A DNA stretch of 64,000 bases from the NCBI GenBank assembly GCA_022788085.1, contig JALEWA010000004.1, positions 1 through 64,000 on the forward strand, given 5' to 3'. Position numbers and translations under genes: made by a program. Position 1 is the stretch's first letter. Each line of letters begins with the position of its first letter. Source of the DNA: Lachnospiraceae bacterium. Its GTDB lineage: Bacteria > Bacillota > Clostridia > Lachnospirales > Lachnospiraceae. The notes beneath the pieces are model-generated. The model made no database searches. It was given only the letters and a program-made list of their open reading frames with translations, and was not told the DNA's origin. Positions 47,914 to 57,205 of this stretch are shown here, one piece after another.

Positions 47914-49739
47914 AAAGTTTTGCGTCCTCCTTTCAGTATTCCATAGCCAAAATGATCACAGCGCAGGCATCTTGATGCTTCCTGTCTGCATTCAGCCTCT
48001 GTCATTGGCAATTCTACACCCTCGAAATCACATATCCTTTCACATGCTTCCCTCTCTGTCATATTGACACGGCCGCACGGTGACCGGTCTTCCATATTAG
48101 GCTTTGGTACTTCCACCTCACTGGAGATAATATGATGATATCCTAAATATTCATCAATATTTGCTGCAATGACTTTAGCAGCACCAATTGCCTTGATTAC
48201 TGTTGCAGGACCGGTCGCACAGTCTCCACCTGCAAATACACCGGGAAGCAAGTCAAAACCGCCATGTCTTCCTGTCTGAATCACACCACGGTTAACAGGC
48301 ACACCGGCATCCGCAAAATGCTGGTACTCAATATCCTGACCAATAGCTACGATAATTGTCTGGCAAGGAATCATGATATCTTCTTCTCCCGTTGCCTTAA
48401 CTCCGGCACGACTGTTTTTAATACTGCTGATCATCTGCGGCTGTACCCAAAGCCCCTTAACCTGGTTATTCTCATCTGTTTCTATCTTCACAGGTGCCTT
48501 TAATGTCTGAACCTCAACACCTTCTGCAATGGCACCTTCGATTTCATCCTTGAGCGCTGTCATATCTGCAACTCTTCGGCGGTAAACAATACTTACCTTC
48601 TTTGCTCCCAGTCTGACTGCTGTTCTTACTGCATCCATGGATACATTACCTCCACCGATGACACAGACCTCCTGTCCTGCTAAATCTATCGCATTGTTTT
48701 TTCCAACATCACGTAAGAACTGAACTGCTGAAATGACACCCTTTGCATCCTCACCGTCAATTCCAAGCTTCTTATCAGTACTTGCACCAATGGTAATCAA
48801 TACTGCATCATACTGCTCTCTTAATTCATTGATCGTAATATCAATACCGATACGGAGTCCGTGTTCTACCTGTACACCTGTTTCCAAAATGGCATTGATA
48901 TCATCATCCAGCCTGTCCTTTGGTAAACGATAATTTGGAATACCATAACGAAGCATACCTCCAAGCTTTGGAAGCATTTCATATACAACAACCTGATGTC
49001 CCATAAGCTGTAAATAATATGCTGTACTAAGTCCACCCGGACCTCCTCCTACAATGGCAACCCTTTTACCGGTAGCCGGCTGACACTCAGGCGGCGCAAC
49101 CTTTCCTGCAAGATCTGCTGCCATACGCTTCAAGCCTCTGATATTAATCGCATCATCTACCATATTCCTACGACACCTTGCCTCACATGGATGTTCACAG
49201 ATAAATCCGCAGGTTGTCGGGAATGGATTATCCTTTCTGATTAAACGGATTGCATCCTGATACCTGCCCTCACGTACCAGTGCAATATAACCTGGTATAT
49301 CTACACCTGCAGGACACAGGGATACACATGGAACCGGCTGCTGATAATTACAATTGCATCTGCCAAGCTCAATATGTGCAACATATTCATCATGGAAACC
49401 AATCAATCCTTTGTAAACCATATTGGCAGCTTCGTAGCCAATGGCACAGTCTGCGGACTCCATAATACTAAGTGCTGTCTGTTCCATTTCATCCAGCGTC
49501 TCCATCGTTGCCTTCCCATTCAGTACATCTGAAATCATTTTTTTCAATTGTCTTAATCCGACACGGCATGGTACGCATTTTCCACAGGTCTGTGCATGGC
49601 ACAGTTCCAGAAATGCTTTTGACATATCAATCGGGCATAATCCGGATGGGCTTGCCTCTATTCTTCTCTCCAAATCCTTATAAAGCTGCTCTACTACGAC
49701 CTGCGCTTTATTTGGTACAGGAATCTCAAGTCTGCTCAT
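47907..49739 (-). CDS. Fusion of a NuoF-type Fe-S region with a GltD/NfnB-like FAD/NAD(P) oxidoreductase
   Basis: 'TCGKCVPCRVGLRQLKKM' then 'PCEARCRRNMVDDAINIRGLKRM', 'VAIVGGGPGGLSTAYYLQLMGHQVVVYE', 'FAGGDCATGPATVIKAIG'. AGGAGG before ATG at 49739. Confidence 0.9.
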   Translation of the reverse strand: MSRLEIPVPNKAQVVVEQLYKDLERRIEASPSGLCPIDMSKAFLELCHAQTCGKCVPCRVGLRQLKKMISDVLNGKATMETLDEMEQTALSIMESADCAIGYEAANMVYKGLIGFHDEYVAHIELGRCNCNYQQPVPCVSLCPAGVDIPGYIALVREGRYQDAIRLIRKDNPFPTTCGFICEHPCEARCRRNMVDDAINIRGLKRMAADLAGKVAPPECQPATGKRVAIVGGGPGGLSTAYYLQLMGHQVVVYEMLPKLGGMLRYGIPNYRLPKDRLDDDINAILETGVQVEHGLRIGIDITINELREQYDAVLITIGASTDKKLGIDGEDAKGVISAVQFLRDVGKNNAIDLAGQEVCVIGGGNVSMDAVRTAVRLGAKKVSIVYRRRVADMTALKDEIEGAIAEGVEVQTLKAPVKIETDENNQVKGLWVQPQMISSIKNSRAGVKATGEEDIMIPCQTIIVAIGQDIEYQHFADAGVPVNRGVIQTGRHGGFDLLPGVFAGGDCATGPATVIKAIGAAKVIAANIDEYLGYHHIISSEVEVPKPNMEDRSPCGRVNMTEREACERICDFEGVELPMTEAECRQEASRCLRCDHFGYGILKGGRKTLW

Positions 49740-49792
49740 TAGTAACCTCCTAAATTCACTTATCACGTTTAAAATATATTTTAATAAAATTA

Positions 49793-49806
49793 TGTAACCG
49801 CTTACA
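49793..49806. promoter_or_regulatory. cre-like (CcpA/LacI-type) site upstream of the hydrogenase operon
   Basis: TGTAACCGCTTACA, near-palindrome matching TGTAANCGNTTACA. Confidence 0.55.
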
Positions 49807-50065
49807 TATAACAATACCATGGTTCGAAATGGAATTCAATAATCGTTAATAATTAAACATATTGAAGGTGATTTCTGCACAAAAAACGGATAAGATTTGT
49901 ATATTTATTCGTTTTTATACATAGAAATTGATTCATAATTCGTTTTTGTAAGCATTTACACCTATATGTTCACTTTTTTCTATTTTGACCTTTTATTGTA
50001 ATATTTTGCTTTCAGCCATTGCATACAAAGTACTTTGGTGCTATATTTAGTCGTGGTTCTATTAA

Positions 50066-51778
50066 TTGTTTTTTATTGAGAGTGAGTATTGTTTTATGAA
50101 TTTTTGCTGTGACGGATTCTTATCTTTTCTGGAATCCATTCCTGATAGTATTACCTCTTTCGATGCACTGATTGAGGTTGTCACCCGTGAACTTTCTCCT
50201 TTAGCCGGGCAGATTGGACTTGGAAGGCTGGATATGAGAATTCATACAAATCCTATGCCATTTGAAGCTGAAAGTAATACTATCTGTAGGACATTGTATC
50301 AACACCCTTCGGTTTCTGAAGAGTGTTCGCTTACCGATACCTATCATGATGGAGAGGAGACTGTTGTATCATTTTACTCTTTTCCCAAAAAGGATCATAA
50401 CTGGTCTGAACAGGAATTGAAAATGCTTCATTTTCTTACGCACCAGCTCTTTCTTCTTAGCAGCAGAGTTATGCTGGTCAGTAGTATGCAGAAGGCTTCC
50501 ATTACCGATTCCCTTACGGGTCTTCTGAATACCCCTGGTTTTATGAAATATGGTTCCATCATGGAACAGAACGGTGAACTTACAGATTATGCAGCTATCT
50601 ATCTCAATCTGAAAAGTTTCCGATATATTAATCAGCGATTTGGCCATCGGCATGGCGATGATGTTTTGCGCAGGTTTGCACAGAGAATCAAAAGCTTTCT
50701 TCAGCCGGATGAACTGCTTGGAAGACTTGGCGGTGACAACTTTGCCCTTCTTGTCCGTAGAGAGCGATTTGACTCTATATTAGATTCACTTCTTTGTGTA
50801 AGGGTTCATGTTCAGCTTGAGGACTTTGTCAATACCTTTGATCTTTCGGCGAGGGCCGGAATCTATGCAATTCGTCCCGGAGATACCATGAATGAAGTCC
50901 TAAACCGGATTACTGCTGCATGTATGCTTGCTAAATCATCCCTCCACCACAATGCTATCTGGTTCCGTGATATGATGATGGAACAATATGTCCATGACAA
51001 GGAAATATCAGACCTCTTTCCTTCTGCAATTGAGAGTAATGAATTTGTCGTATATTACCAGCCTAAGGTATTGCTGGATGGTCAGACCTTATGCGGATGT
51101 GAAGCGCTTGTTCGTTGGAACAGAAATGGCAATATTATTCAGCCATCTGAATTTGTTCCTGTTTTAGAGAAAGAAGGAACTATCTGTATCCTTGATTTCT
51201 ATGTATTGGAATGTGTCTGCCGCGATATTCGCACCTGGTTAGAAATGGGAATTGAGCCTGTGAGAGTATCCACAAACTTCTCCAAGGTTCATTTGCATAA
51301 CAAAAATCTGGCAAAAGATATTCTTAGAATTTTGGATCGTTATGAAATAGATGCAAAATATATCGAGATCGAGTTAACAGAGTCATCGGGCTATGAAGAT
51401 TTTGATGCCTTATCTGAATTTGTAAATACCATGAAATCGCACGGTGTTCACACTTCTATTGATGATTTTGGTACAGGCTATTCCTCCTTGAATCTTCTGA
51501 AGGATCTTAATATTGACAAAATAAAATTAGATAAATCTTTCCTGACTCAAAATGAAGAACGAAATAAATCGGATGAAATCGTGATCAAGACAATCATTAA
51601 CATGGCGTCCGACCTTGATATGCAGGTTGTATGTGAAGGTGTCGAGACTACAGAACAGGCAAATTTTCTAAAATCACTTCACTGTCCGATTGCACAGGGA
51701 TTCCTATTTGATGAGCCTCTGGCGCATGATGAATTTGAGGAACGCTTAAGAAAATCAAGAGTCTACAATAGAATGTAA
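50066..51778 (+). CDS. GGDEF-EAL protein with degenerate GGDEF, probable c-di-GMP phosphodiesterase
   Basis: 'GRLGGDNFALLV' and 'CGCEALVRWNR...EIELTESSG...IDDFGTGYSSLNLLKDLNIDKIKLD...EGVET'. Confidence 0.9.
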   Translation: MFFIESEYCFMNFCCDGFLSFLESIPDSITSFDALIEVVTRELSPLAGQIGLGRLDMRIHTNPMPFEAESNTICRTLYQHPSVSEECSLTDTYHDGEETVVSFYSFPKKDHNWSEQELKMLHFLTHQLFLLSSRVMLVSSMQKASITDSLTGLLNTPGFMKYGSIMEQNGELTDYAAIYLNLKSFRYINQRFGHRHGDDVLRRFAQRIKSFLQPDELLGRLGGDNFALLVRRERFDSILDSLLCVRVHVQLEDFVNTFDLSARAGIYAIRPGDTMNEVLNRITAACMLAKSSLHHNAIWFRDMMMEQYVHDKEISDLFPSAIESNEFVVYYQPKVLLDGQTLCGCEALVRWNRNGNIIQPSEFVPVLEKEGTICILDFYVLECVCRDIRTWLEMGIEPVRVSTNFSKVHLHNKNLAKDILRILDRYEIDAKYIEIELTESSGYEDFDALSEFVNTMKSHGVHTSIDDFGTGYSSLNLLKDLNIDKIKLDKSFLTQNEERNKSDEIVIKTIINMASDLDMQVVCEGVETTEQANFLKSLHCPIAQGFLFDEPLAHDEFEERLRKSRVYNRM

Positions 51779-51790
51779 TCCATATAATAT

Positions 51791-51818
51791 AAAACGGGTA
51801 GATGCTTCTACCCGTTTT
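51791..51818. terminator. Bidirectional terminator
   Basis: AAAACGGGTAGA-TGCT-TCTACCCGTTTT between convergent genes. Confidence 0.85.
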
Positions 51819-51829
51819 TATTTCTTCCA

Positions 51830-53227
51830 TTATTTCCACTGCAAAAATGCCTTATAACCTTTTACTGCTTCATAGATATCTGCTTTACTGCTTACCTCAT
51901 ATGGTGCATGCATATTTAGTACGGCAACACCACTGTCAATCACATTCATTCCATACTTAGCCATAATATAGGCAATCGTTCCACCACCACCTGCATCTAC
52001 CTTTCCTAGTTCCGCAAACTGATAGGTCACCTTTGCCTCATCCATTACGTTTCTTAATTCTGCAATATACTCTGCACATGCATCATTAGAGCCACTCTTT
52101 CCCCTGCTTCCGGTATACTTATTAAAGGTTACACCATTTGCAAGAAATGCCGTATTCTTCTTTTCAAATACATTAGGATAAAGAGGATCAAATGCCGCAC
52201 TCACATCAGAGGAAAGCATTCTGGATTTCATAAGCGCTCTTCGAAGAAGCAATTGGGAATCACCTTCTGTCATGGCTAACAGCTCCGCTACCGTATTCTC
52301 AAAGAAACGCGAGTGCATACCTGTTGCGCCAACGCTTCCGATTTCCTCCTTATCAACAAGCAGACAGCATAAGGTACGCTGTGGTGCTTCTACCTCTAAC
52401 ATGGCAAATAAAGAGGTAAATGCACAAATTCTGTCATCCTGCCCATATGCGAGTACCATACTTCTGTCAAATCCACAATCCCTGGCCTTTCCGGAAGGAA
52501 CGATTTCAAGCTCCGCCGAAAGGAAATCTTCCTCTTCTATTCCATACATATCAGTAAGGAGCTCCAGTACATTGGCTTTTACTGCTTCCTTTTCTTCTTT
52601 TTCCAAATCATCTGTATTTTCAATCGGACAATTTCCAATTAATAAATCAAGATTTTCTCCTGTAACTACCTCAGTTGCCTTCTTTGCCATCTGCTCTCCG
52701 GCAAGATGAACCAGTAAATCCGTGATTACAAATACCGGATCATCCTCCTTCTCCCCGATTGCAATATTTACTACTGTTCCATCCTTCTTTGCTACTATTC
52801 CGTGAATGGCAAGCGGAATCGTAGTCCATTGATATTTCTTAATGCCACCATAGTAATGTGTATCAAAATAGGCAAATCCTTCTTTCTCGTACAGCGGATT
52901 CTGTTTCACATCAATTCTCGGGGAATCAATATGTGCCCCAAGAATATTCATACCATGCGAAACAGGTTCTCTACCAATTTGAAACAGCACCACACTCTTC
53001 TGCATTTGTACTGCATAAAGTTTATCGCCCGGCTGGAGCTTTCGACCTTCTTCTATCACCTGCTTTATGTCATGATATCCATGCTTCTTCGCCATTTCTA
53101 CAGTAAGACTGGTACATTCCCGTTCTGTCTTTCCTCCATCCAGACACTTTTTGTACCATTCACTTATTCTGTTTATTTCCTTTTTATCTTCGTCTTGATA
53201 AGATAACCAAAGATTCTCTTTTTTCAT
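51830..53227 (-). CDS. M18-family aminopeptidase
   Basis: 'NILGAHIDSPRIDVKQNPLYE', 'LLVDKEEIGSVGATGMHSRFFENTV', 'VLNMHAPYEVSSKADIYEA'. Confidence 0.93.
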   Translation of the reverse strand: MKKENLWLSYQDEDKKEINRISEWYKKCLDGGKTERECTSLTVEMAKKHGYHDIKQVIEEGRKLQPGDKLYAVQMQKSVVLFQIGREPVSHGMNILGAHIDSPRIDVKQNPLYEKEGFAYFDTHYYGGIKKYQWTTIPLAIHGIVAKKDGTVVNIAIGEKEDDPVFVITDLLVHLAGEQMAKKATEVVTGENLDLLIGNCPIENTDDLEKEEKEAVKANVLELLTDMYGIEEEDFLSAELEIVPSGKARDCGFDRSMVLAYGQDDRICAFTSLFAMLEVEAPQRTLCCLLVDKEEIGSVGATGMHSRFFENTVAELLAMTEGDSQLLLRRALMKSRMLSSDVSAAFDPLYPNVFEKKNTAFLANGVTFNKYTGSRGKSGSNDACAEYIAELRNVMDEAKVTYQFAELGKVDAGGGGTIAYIMAKYGMNVIDSGVAVLNMHAPYEVSSKADIYEAVKGYKAFLQWK

Positions 53228-53267
53228 AAATGCAAAACCATACCTTTCCCTACATGATATAGAATTT

Positions 53268-53296
53268 CGTTACTGCTCACTCCGTTTCAGTAACAG
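53268..53296. repeat. Short dispersed palindromic element, copy A
   Basis: CGTTACTGCTCACTCCGTTTCAGTAACAG; closely similar to 57032-57058. Confidence 0.6.
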
Positions 53297-53471
53297 GATT
53301 TCTACTTATCCACAATACCACAAAAACAGTCTTGATTACAATAGCTGGTATACATTCTTGATAATTATTACAAGAACACATTTTTATTTTACATAATGCG
53401 ACTTATTTCTTGCTTTGTCTGAAAATATAGAATATAATAAATTTGTATTTTATGAACTCTAGGGGGATATT

Positions 53472-55136
53472 ATGGAAAAGGATTTCGATTATTTATCTGT
53501 TTCACAGCTTTGTAAATTCATCGATTTACTTCATCCATATATGGATGATTATCTATATGTATATGACTTTATTCATGATTATTACTATATTTCACCGGCT
53601 GCCGTAAAAAGATTTGCCTTGCCTTCTCATTCTTTTCAGGATTTAGTTGCAAATCAGAAAAAATTTGTTTATCCTGCCGATCTTTACAGCTTACAGGAAG
53701 ATTTGGCGTTATTAATCAATGGTGAAAAAGAAGATCATAATATGCAATACCGATGGCTTTCTATTACCGGTGAACCAATCTGGATTAACTGCAGAGGTTG
53801 CGTTGTAAAGAAGGATGGAAAGCCAAGTCATATGATTGGCTGTATCAATGAAATCGGTGTTCGGCAAAAAGCAGATAATGTCAGTGGTCTGCTTGGCATT
53901 ACCAGCCTGCAGTCCTTTCTTTCAGAAAGAGCTGTTACCATATCACACGGCTATCTTATGCGTCTCGGTCTGGATGACTTCAAGGAAATCAACGAAAAAC
54001 TTGGCAGTGACTATGGTGATATGATTCTTCGCCGTACTGCCGAATGTATTTCTTCTCATATTACCTCCGGTCAAATGCTTTTCCGTGCTGTTGCTGATGA
54101 ATTTTTATTACTGGATACGCAAAATGATGATATTAAGAGTGCTATTTCTCTCTATAAATCAATTCGTCAGACGGTGGATGAATTTGTAGAAGCAAATCAC
54201 TATGAAGCAGTATTTACCATTTCAGGAGGTATTCTTTCCTACAAGGATATGCATGGACACAGCTTCTCTGACATTATGAAGCTGTCTGAATTCTCCTTAA
54301 ATGAAGCAAAAAGAGATGGCAAAAACCGTTACTATATCTTCCAGCAGGCAGCTTATGATAAATTTTTGCGCAGAAGAAGATTAACGCAACTGTTAAGACA
54401 ATCTGTAAACCATGATTTTGAAGGCTTTGAAGCGTACCTTCAACCGCTTTTTGAAGCTACTACGAATTCACTCTACGGTGCAGAAGCCTTAATGCGTTTC
54501 CGTACCGAAGAATTTGGAATGGTCTCGCCGATGGAATTTATCCCTCTTTTGGAAGAGACAGGCTTAATTATGCCGGCCGGAAAGTGGATGTTACATAAAT
54601 CTCTCGCCTTATGTCATGAGATTCAGACAGCGCGACCCAGTTTTCAAATCAGCATCAACATATCCTATATACAGGTTATGAAGAGTAACATCATCAATGA
54701 GATTATTTCTGCCGTCACTGCACATGGCATTTCACCTGACAATGTTATCATCGAATTGACGGAAAGCGGTATGTTAGAATCTGACAGTCGTGTCACAAAG
54801 TTGGTTTCAAACCTGAAAGATAATGGCATCCGTCTTGCTTTGGATGATTTTGGTACAGGTTATTCAAACTTCTCTTATCTGAATGAGTTAAAACCTGATA
54901 TTATCAAAATTGATCGTTCCTTTACTCTAAAGGCTTTGGAAAATGACTATGAATATCAGCTATTATCTCTTATGAGCAATATGGTTCACAGTCTGAATCT
55001 AAAGATGTGTATTGAAGGAATTGAAACAACGGAAGATTTGGACAAAATGAACGAGCTTTCTCCTGATTATTGTCAAGGTTACTATTTTGGAAAGCCATGT
55101 CCATATGAAGAATTTAAAGAGCAGTATCTTACCTAA
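53472..55136 (+). CDS. PAS-like/GGDEF/EAL protein with degenerate GGDEF, probable c-di-GMP phosphodiesterase
   Basis: 'LFRAVADEFLLLDTQ' at the GGDEF site; 'GAEALMRFRTEEFG', 'IIELTESGM', 'LDDFGTGYSNFSYLNELKPDIIKIDRSF', 'EGIETTED'. Confidence 0.9.
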   Translation: MEKDFDYLSVSQLCKFIDLLHPYMDDYLYVYDFIHDYYYISPAAVKRFALPSHSFQDLVANQKKFVYPADLYSLQEDLALLINGEKEDHNMQYRWLSITGEPIWINCRGCVVKKDGKPSHMIGCINEIGVRQKADNVSGLLGITSLQSFLSERAVTISHGYLMRLGLDDFKEINEKLGSDYGDMILRRTAECISSHITSGQMLFRAVADEFLLLDTQNDDIKSAISLYKSIRQTVDEFVEANHYEAVFTISGGILSYKDMHGHSFSDIMKLSEFSLNEAKRDGKNRYYIFQQAAYDKFLRRRRLTQLLRQSVNHDFEGFEAYLQPLFEATTNSLYGAEALMRFRTEEFGMVSPMEFIPLLEETGLIMPAGKWMLHKSLALCHEIQTARPSFQISINISYIQVMKSNIINEIISAVTAHGISPDNVIIELTESGMLESDSRVTKLVSNLKDNGIRLALDDFGTGYSNFSYLNELKPDIIKIDRSFTLKALENDYEYQLLSLMSNMVHSLNLKMCIEGIETTEDLDKMNELSPDYCQGYYFGKPCPYEEFKEQYLT

Positions 55137-55138
55137 CG

Positions 55139-55170
55139 AAAAACTCCTTGCTTCAAAACAAGGAGTTTTT
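55139..55170. terminator. Bidirectional terminator
   Basis: AAAAACTCCTTG/CAAGGAGTTTTT. Confidence 0.85.
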
Positions 55171-55221
55171 CTTTTACTTATTAGTGTTTTGTATCTATGT
55201 ATAACAAGGAAGTGAAAAAGC

Positions 55222-56085
55222 TTAGCCCTTTACACTGCCAAGTGCTACACCTTGGACAATATGTTTGGAAAGGATTAAATATACAAGGATAACCGGGAAA
55301 ATAGAGAACGCTATCATCATATATACCTGCCCCATATCAAACTTAAGCCAGTCTGCACTACGAAGCTGTGCAATTAAAATAGGTAATGTCTTTTTCTTGT
55401 CATCATGAAGTACCAATGCCGGAATGAAGTAATTATTCCAGCTTGTTACGAATCCAAAAATCAACTGTACTGCAATCGCAGGCTTCATCAACGGAAATAC
55501 AATAGTATTAAAGGTCTTAAATTCGCCTGATCCATCAATTCTTGCGGCTTCTACCAAGGATAGTGGTAATGAACTTTCCATATACTGCTTGATGTAGAAG
55601 AAGGTTGCCGGTGATGCGATTGCCGGTACAATCAGTGGTATAAAGGAATTATCCAGATTCAGCTTACCGATCACCTGCAGAAAACCAAGCGCAGTTACCT
55701 GAGTTGGAATCATCATAATCATCAATATGAAAGTAAACATGAACTTCTTCAATTTAAAGTTGTATGCATGAATGGCATATGCCGTCATGGTTGAAAAATA
55801 TACCGATAATACTGTAGATAATGCTGCAATGACAAAGGAATTCAACATACCATTCCATACCGGCAGATTTCCCTGCATCATACTCTTCCAATTTTCCAGT
55901 ATATGCGTACTTGGAAGCGGTGTAAAACCTTTTGTCAGTTCTCCATGAGAACGTGTTGCGTTAATAAACAATACATAGAACCAGAACAGACACAGGAAGG
56001 AAACTAACACAAGTACTACATAGGCTACTGTTCTTCTTCCCTTTATGCCCATACCTTTTTCTGTTTTATAATTATTACTACTCAT
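55222..56085 (-). CDS. Carbohydrate ABC transporter permease (MalG-type)
   Basis: 'EAARIDGSGEFKTFNTIVFPLMKPAIAVQLIFGFVTSWNNYFIPAL'. Confidence 0.95.
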   Translation of the reverse strand: MSSNNYKTEKGMGIKGRRTVAYVVLVLVSFLCLFWFYVLFINATRSHGELTKGFTPLPSTHILENWKSMMQGNLPVWNGMLNSFVIAALSTVLSVYFSTMTAYAIHAYNFKLKKFMFTFILMIMMIPTQVTALGFLQVIGKLNLDNSFIPLIVPAIASPATFFYIKQYMESSLPLSLVEAARIDGSGEFKTFNTIVFPLMKPAIAVQLIFGFVTSWNNYFIPALVLHDDKKKTLPILIAQLRSADWLKFDMGQVYMMIAFSIFPVILVYLILSKHIVQGVALGSVKG

Positions 56086-56088
56086 TTT

Positions 56089-57003
56089 CTAGTCCTCCTT
56101 ATTACCATTTGACATCTTATAAACAATCATGCTCAAAATTCCTGTTACAATGAGCAGAAGGACTGATAATGCACCTGCCATACCATAATTCTTGCTGAAC
56201 AAATGCTTATTCAAATACATAATCAGTGTCATGGAGGAACGCATCGGCTCTCCACTTCCGTTTGTCAAAATCTGTGGTACATCGAACATTTGTAAACCAC
56301 CAATCAAGGATGTAATCATTACATAAACTAATATTGGTCTTAATAATGGTAACGTAATTTTAAAGAAAATCTGTTTCGATGTAGCACCGTCTACTTCTGC
56401 CGCTTCAAACAGGGAAGTATCAATTCCCATCATACCTGCCATCAGAAGAATGGTAGTATTACCAAACCACATGACAAAGTTCATAAAGGCAACAAGGCTT
56501 CTGGTTCCCCACACACTGGAAAAGAATTTAAATGGTTCTTCTCGAAGACCGGACTGAACCAGGATGGAATTTACAGGACCCCCATCAGAAAATAATGTAA
56601 AGAATAACATAGCAAATGCGGATGCCATAATCAGGTTCGGCAGGTAGATCACTGTCTTAAAAAAGCCCTGCCCTTTTAATCTCAGACTTGGATTCGAAAA
56701 CCATGATGCCAGTAATAGAGAAACAAGAATCTGCGGAACAAATCCCATTACCCACATAATCAAGGTGTTCTTTGCATAAATCCATAAGTCAGGATTACTT
56801 AAAATTGCTTCATAATTCTTAAGTCCTACATAATTTGGTCCTATCTGCGTCAAACCGGAACGATAATTCTCGTAAAAACTGTTTCCAATGGTTGTCACCA
56901 TCGGAACAAACTGAAACACCAGATAAACCACAATAAAGGGAATTAGAAAGATATACCCCCATTTATTATAGCTCACTACCTTACCTTTCTTTGCGCTCTT
57001 CAT
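56089..57003 (-). CDS. Carbohydrate ABC transporter permease (MalF-type); ORF track starts at 57018, internal ATG at 57003 possible
   Basis: 'FEAAEVDGATSKQIFFKITLPLLRPILVYVMITSLIGGLQMFD'. Confidence 0.93.
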   Translation of the reverse strand: MKSAKKGKVVSYNKWGYIFLIPFIVVYLVFQFVPMVTTIGNSFYENYRSGLTQIGPNYVGLKNYEAILSNPDLWIYAKNTLIMWVMGFVPQILVSLLLASWFSNPSLRLKGQGFFKTVIYLPNLIMASAFAMLFFTLFSDGGPVNSILVQSGLREEPFKFFSSVWGTRSLVAFMNFVMWFGNTTILLMAGMMGIDTSLFEAAEVDGATSKQIFFKITLPLLRPILVYVMITSLIGGLQMFDVPQILTNGSGEPMRSSMTLIMYLNKHLFSKNYGMAGALSVLLLIVTGILSMIVYKMSNGNKED

Positions 57004-57031
57004 ATCTGCTTCCTCCATTTCATAATCTGTT

Positions 57032-57058
57032 CGTTACTGTTCACTCTGTCCAGTAACG
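57032..57058. repeat. Short dispersed palindromic element, copy B
   Basis: CGTTACTGTTCACTCTGTCCAGTAACG. Confidence 0.6.
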
Positions 57059-57157
57059 AGTAAATTTCTGATACAGAACTCGCAGCAGACCTTTTCGGTC
57101 TTTTATATCCTTCAAAAGTCTATTGCCGGTTCTGTATACCACATTACATTTCATATA

Positions 57158-57193
57158 TTGTGCCTGCCTGACACATTTCTCAGGCAGGCACAA
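57158..57193 (-). promoter_or_regulatory. Strong intercistronic stem-loop between SBP and permease genes
   Basis: TTGTGCCTGCCTGA/TCAGGCAGGCACAA, 14-bp stem, no T-tract on the minus strand after it. Confidence 0.7.
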
Positions 57194-57205
57194 ATACAAT
57201 ACTTC

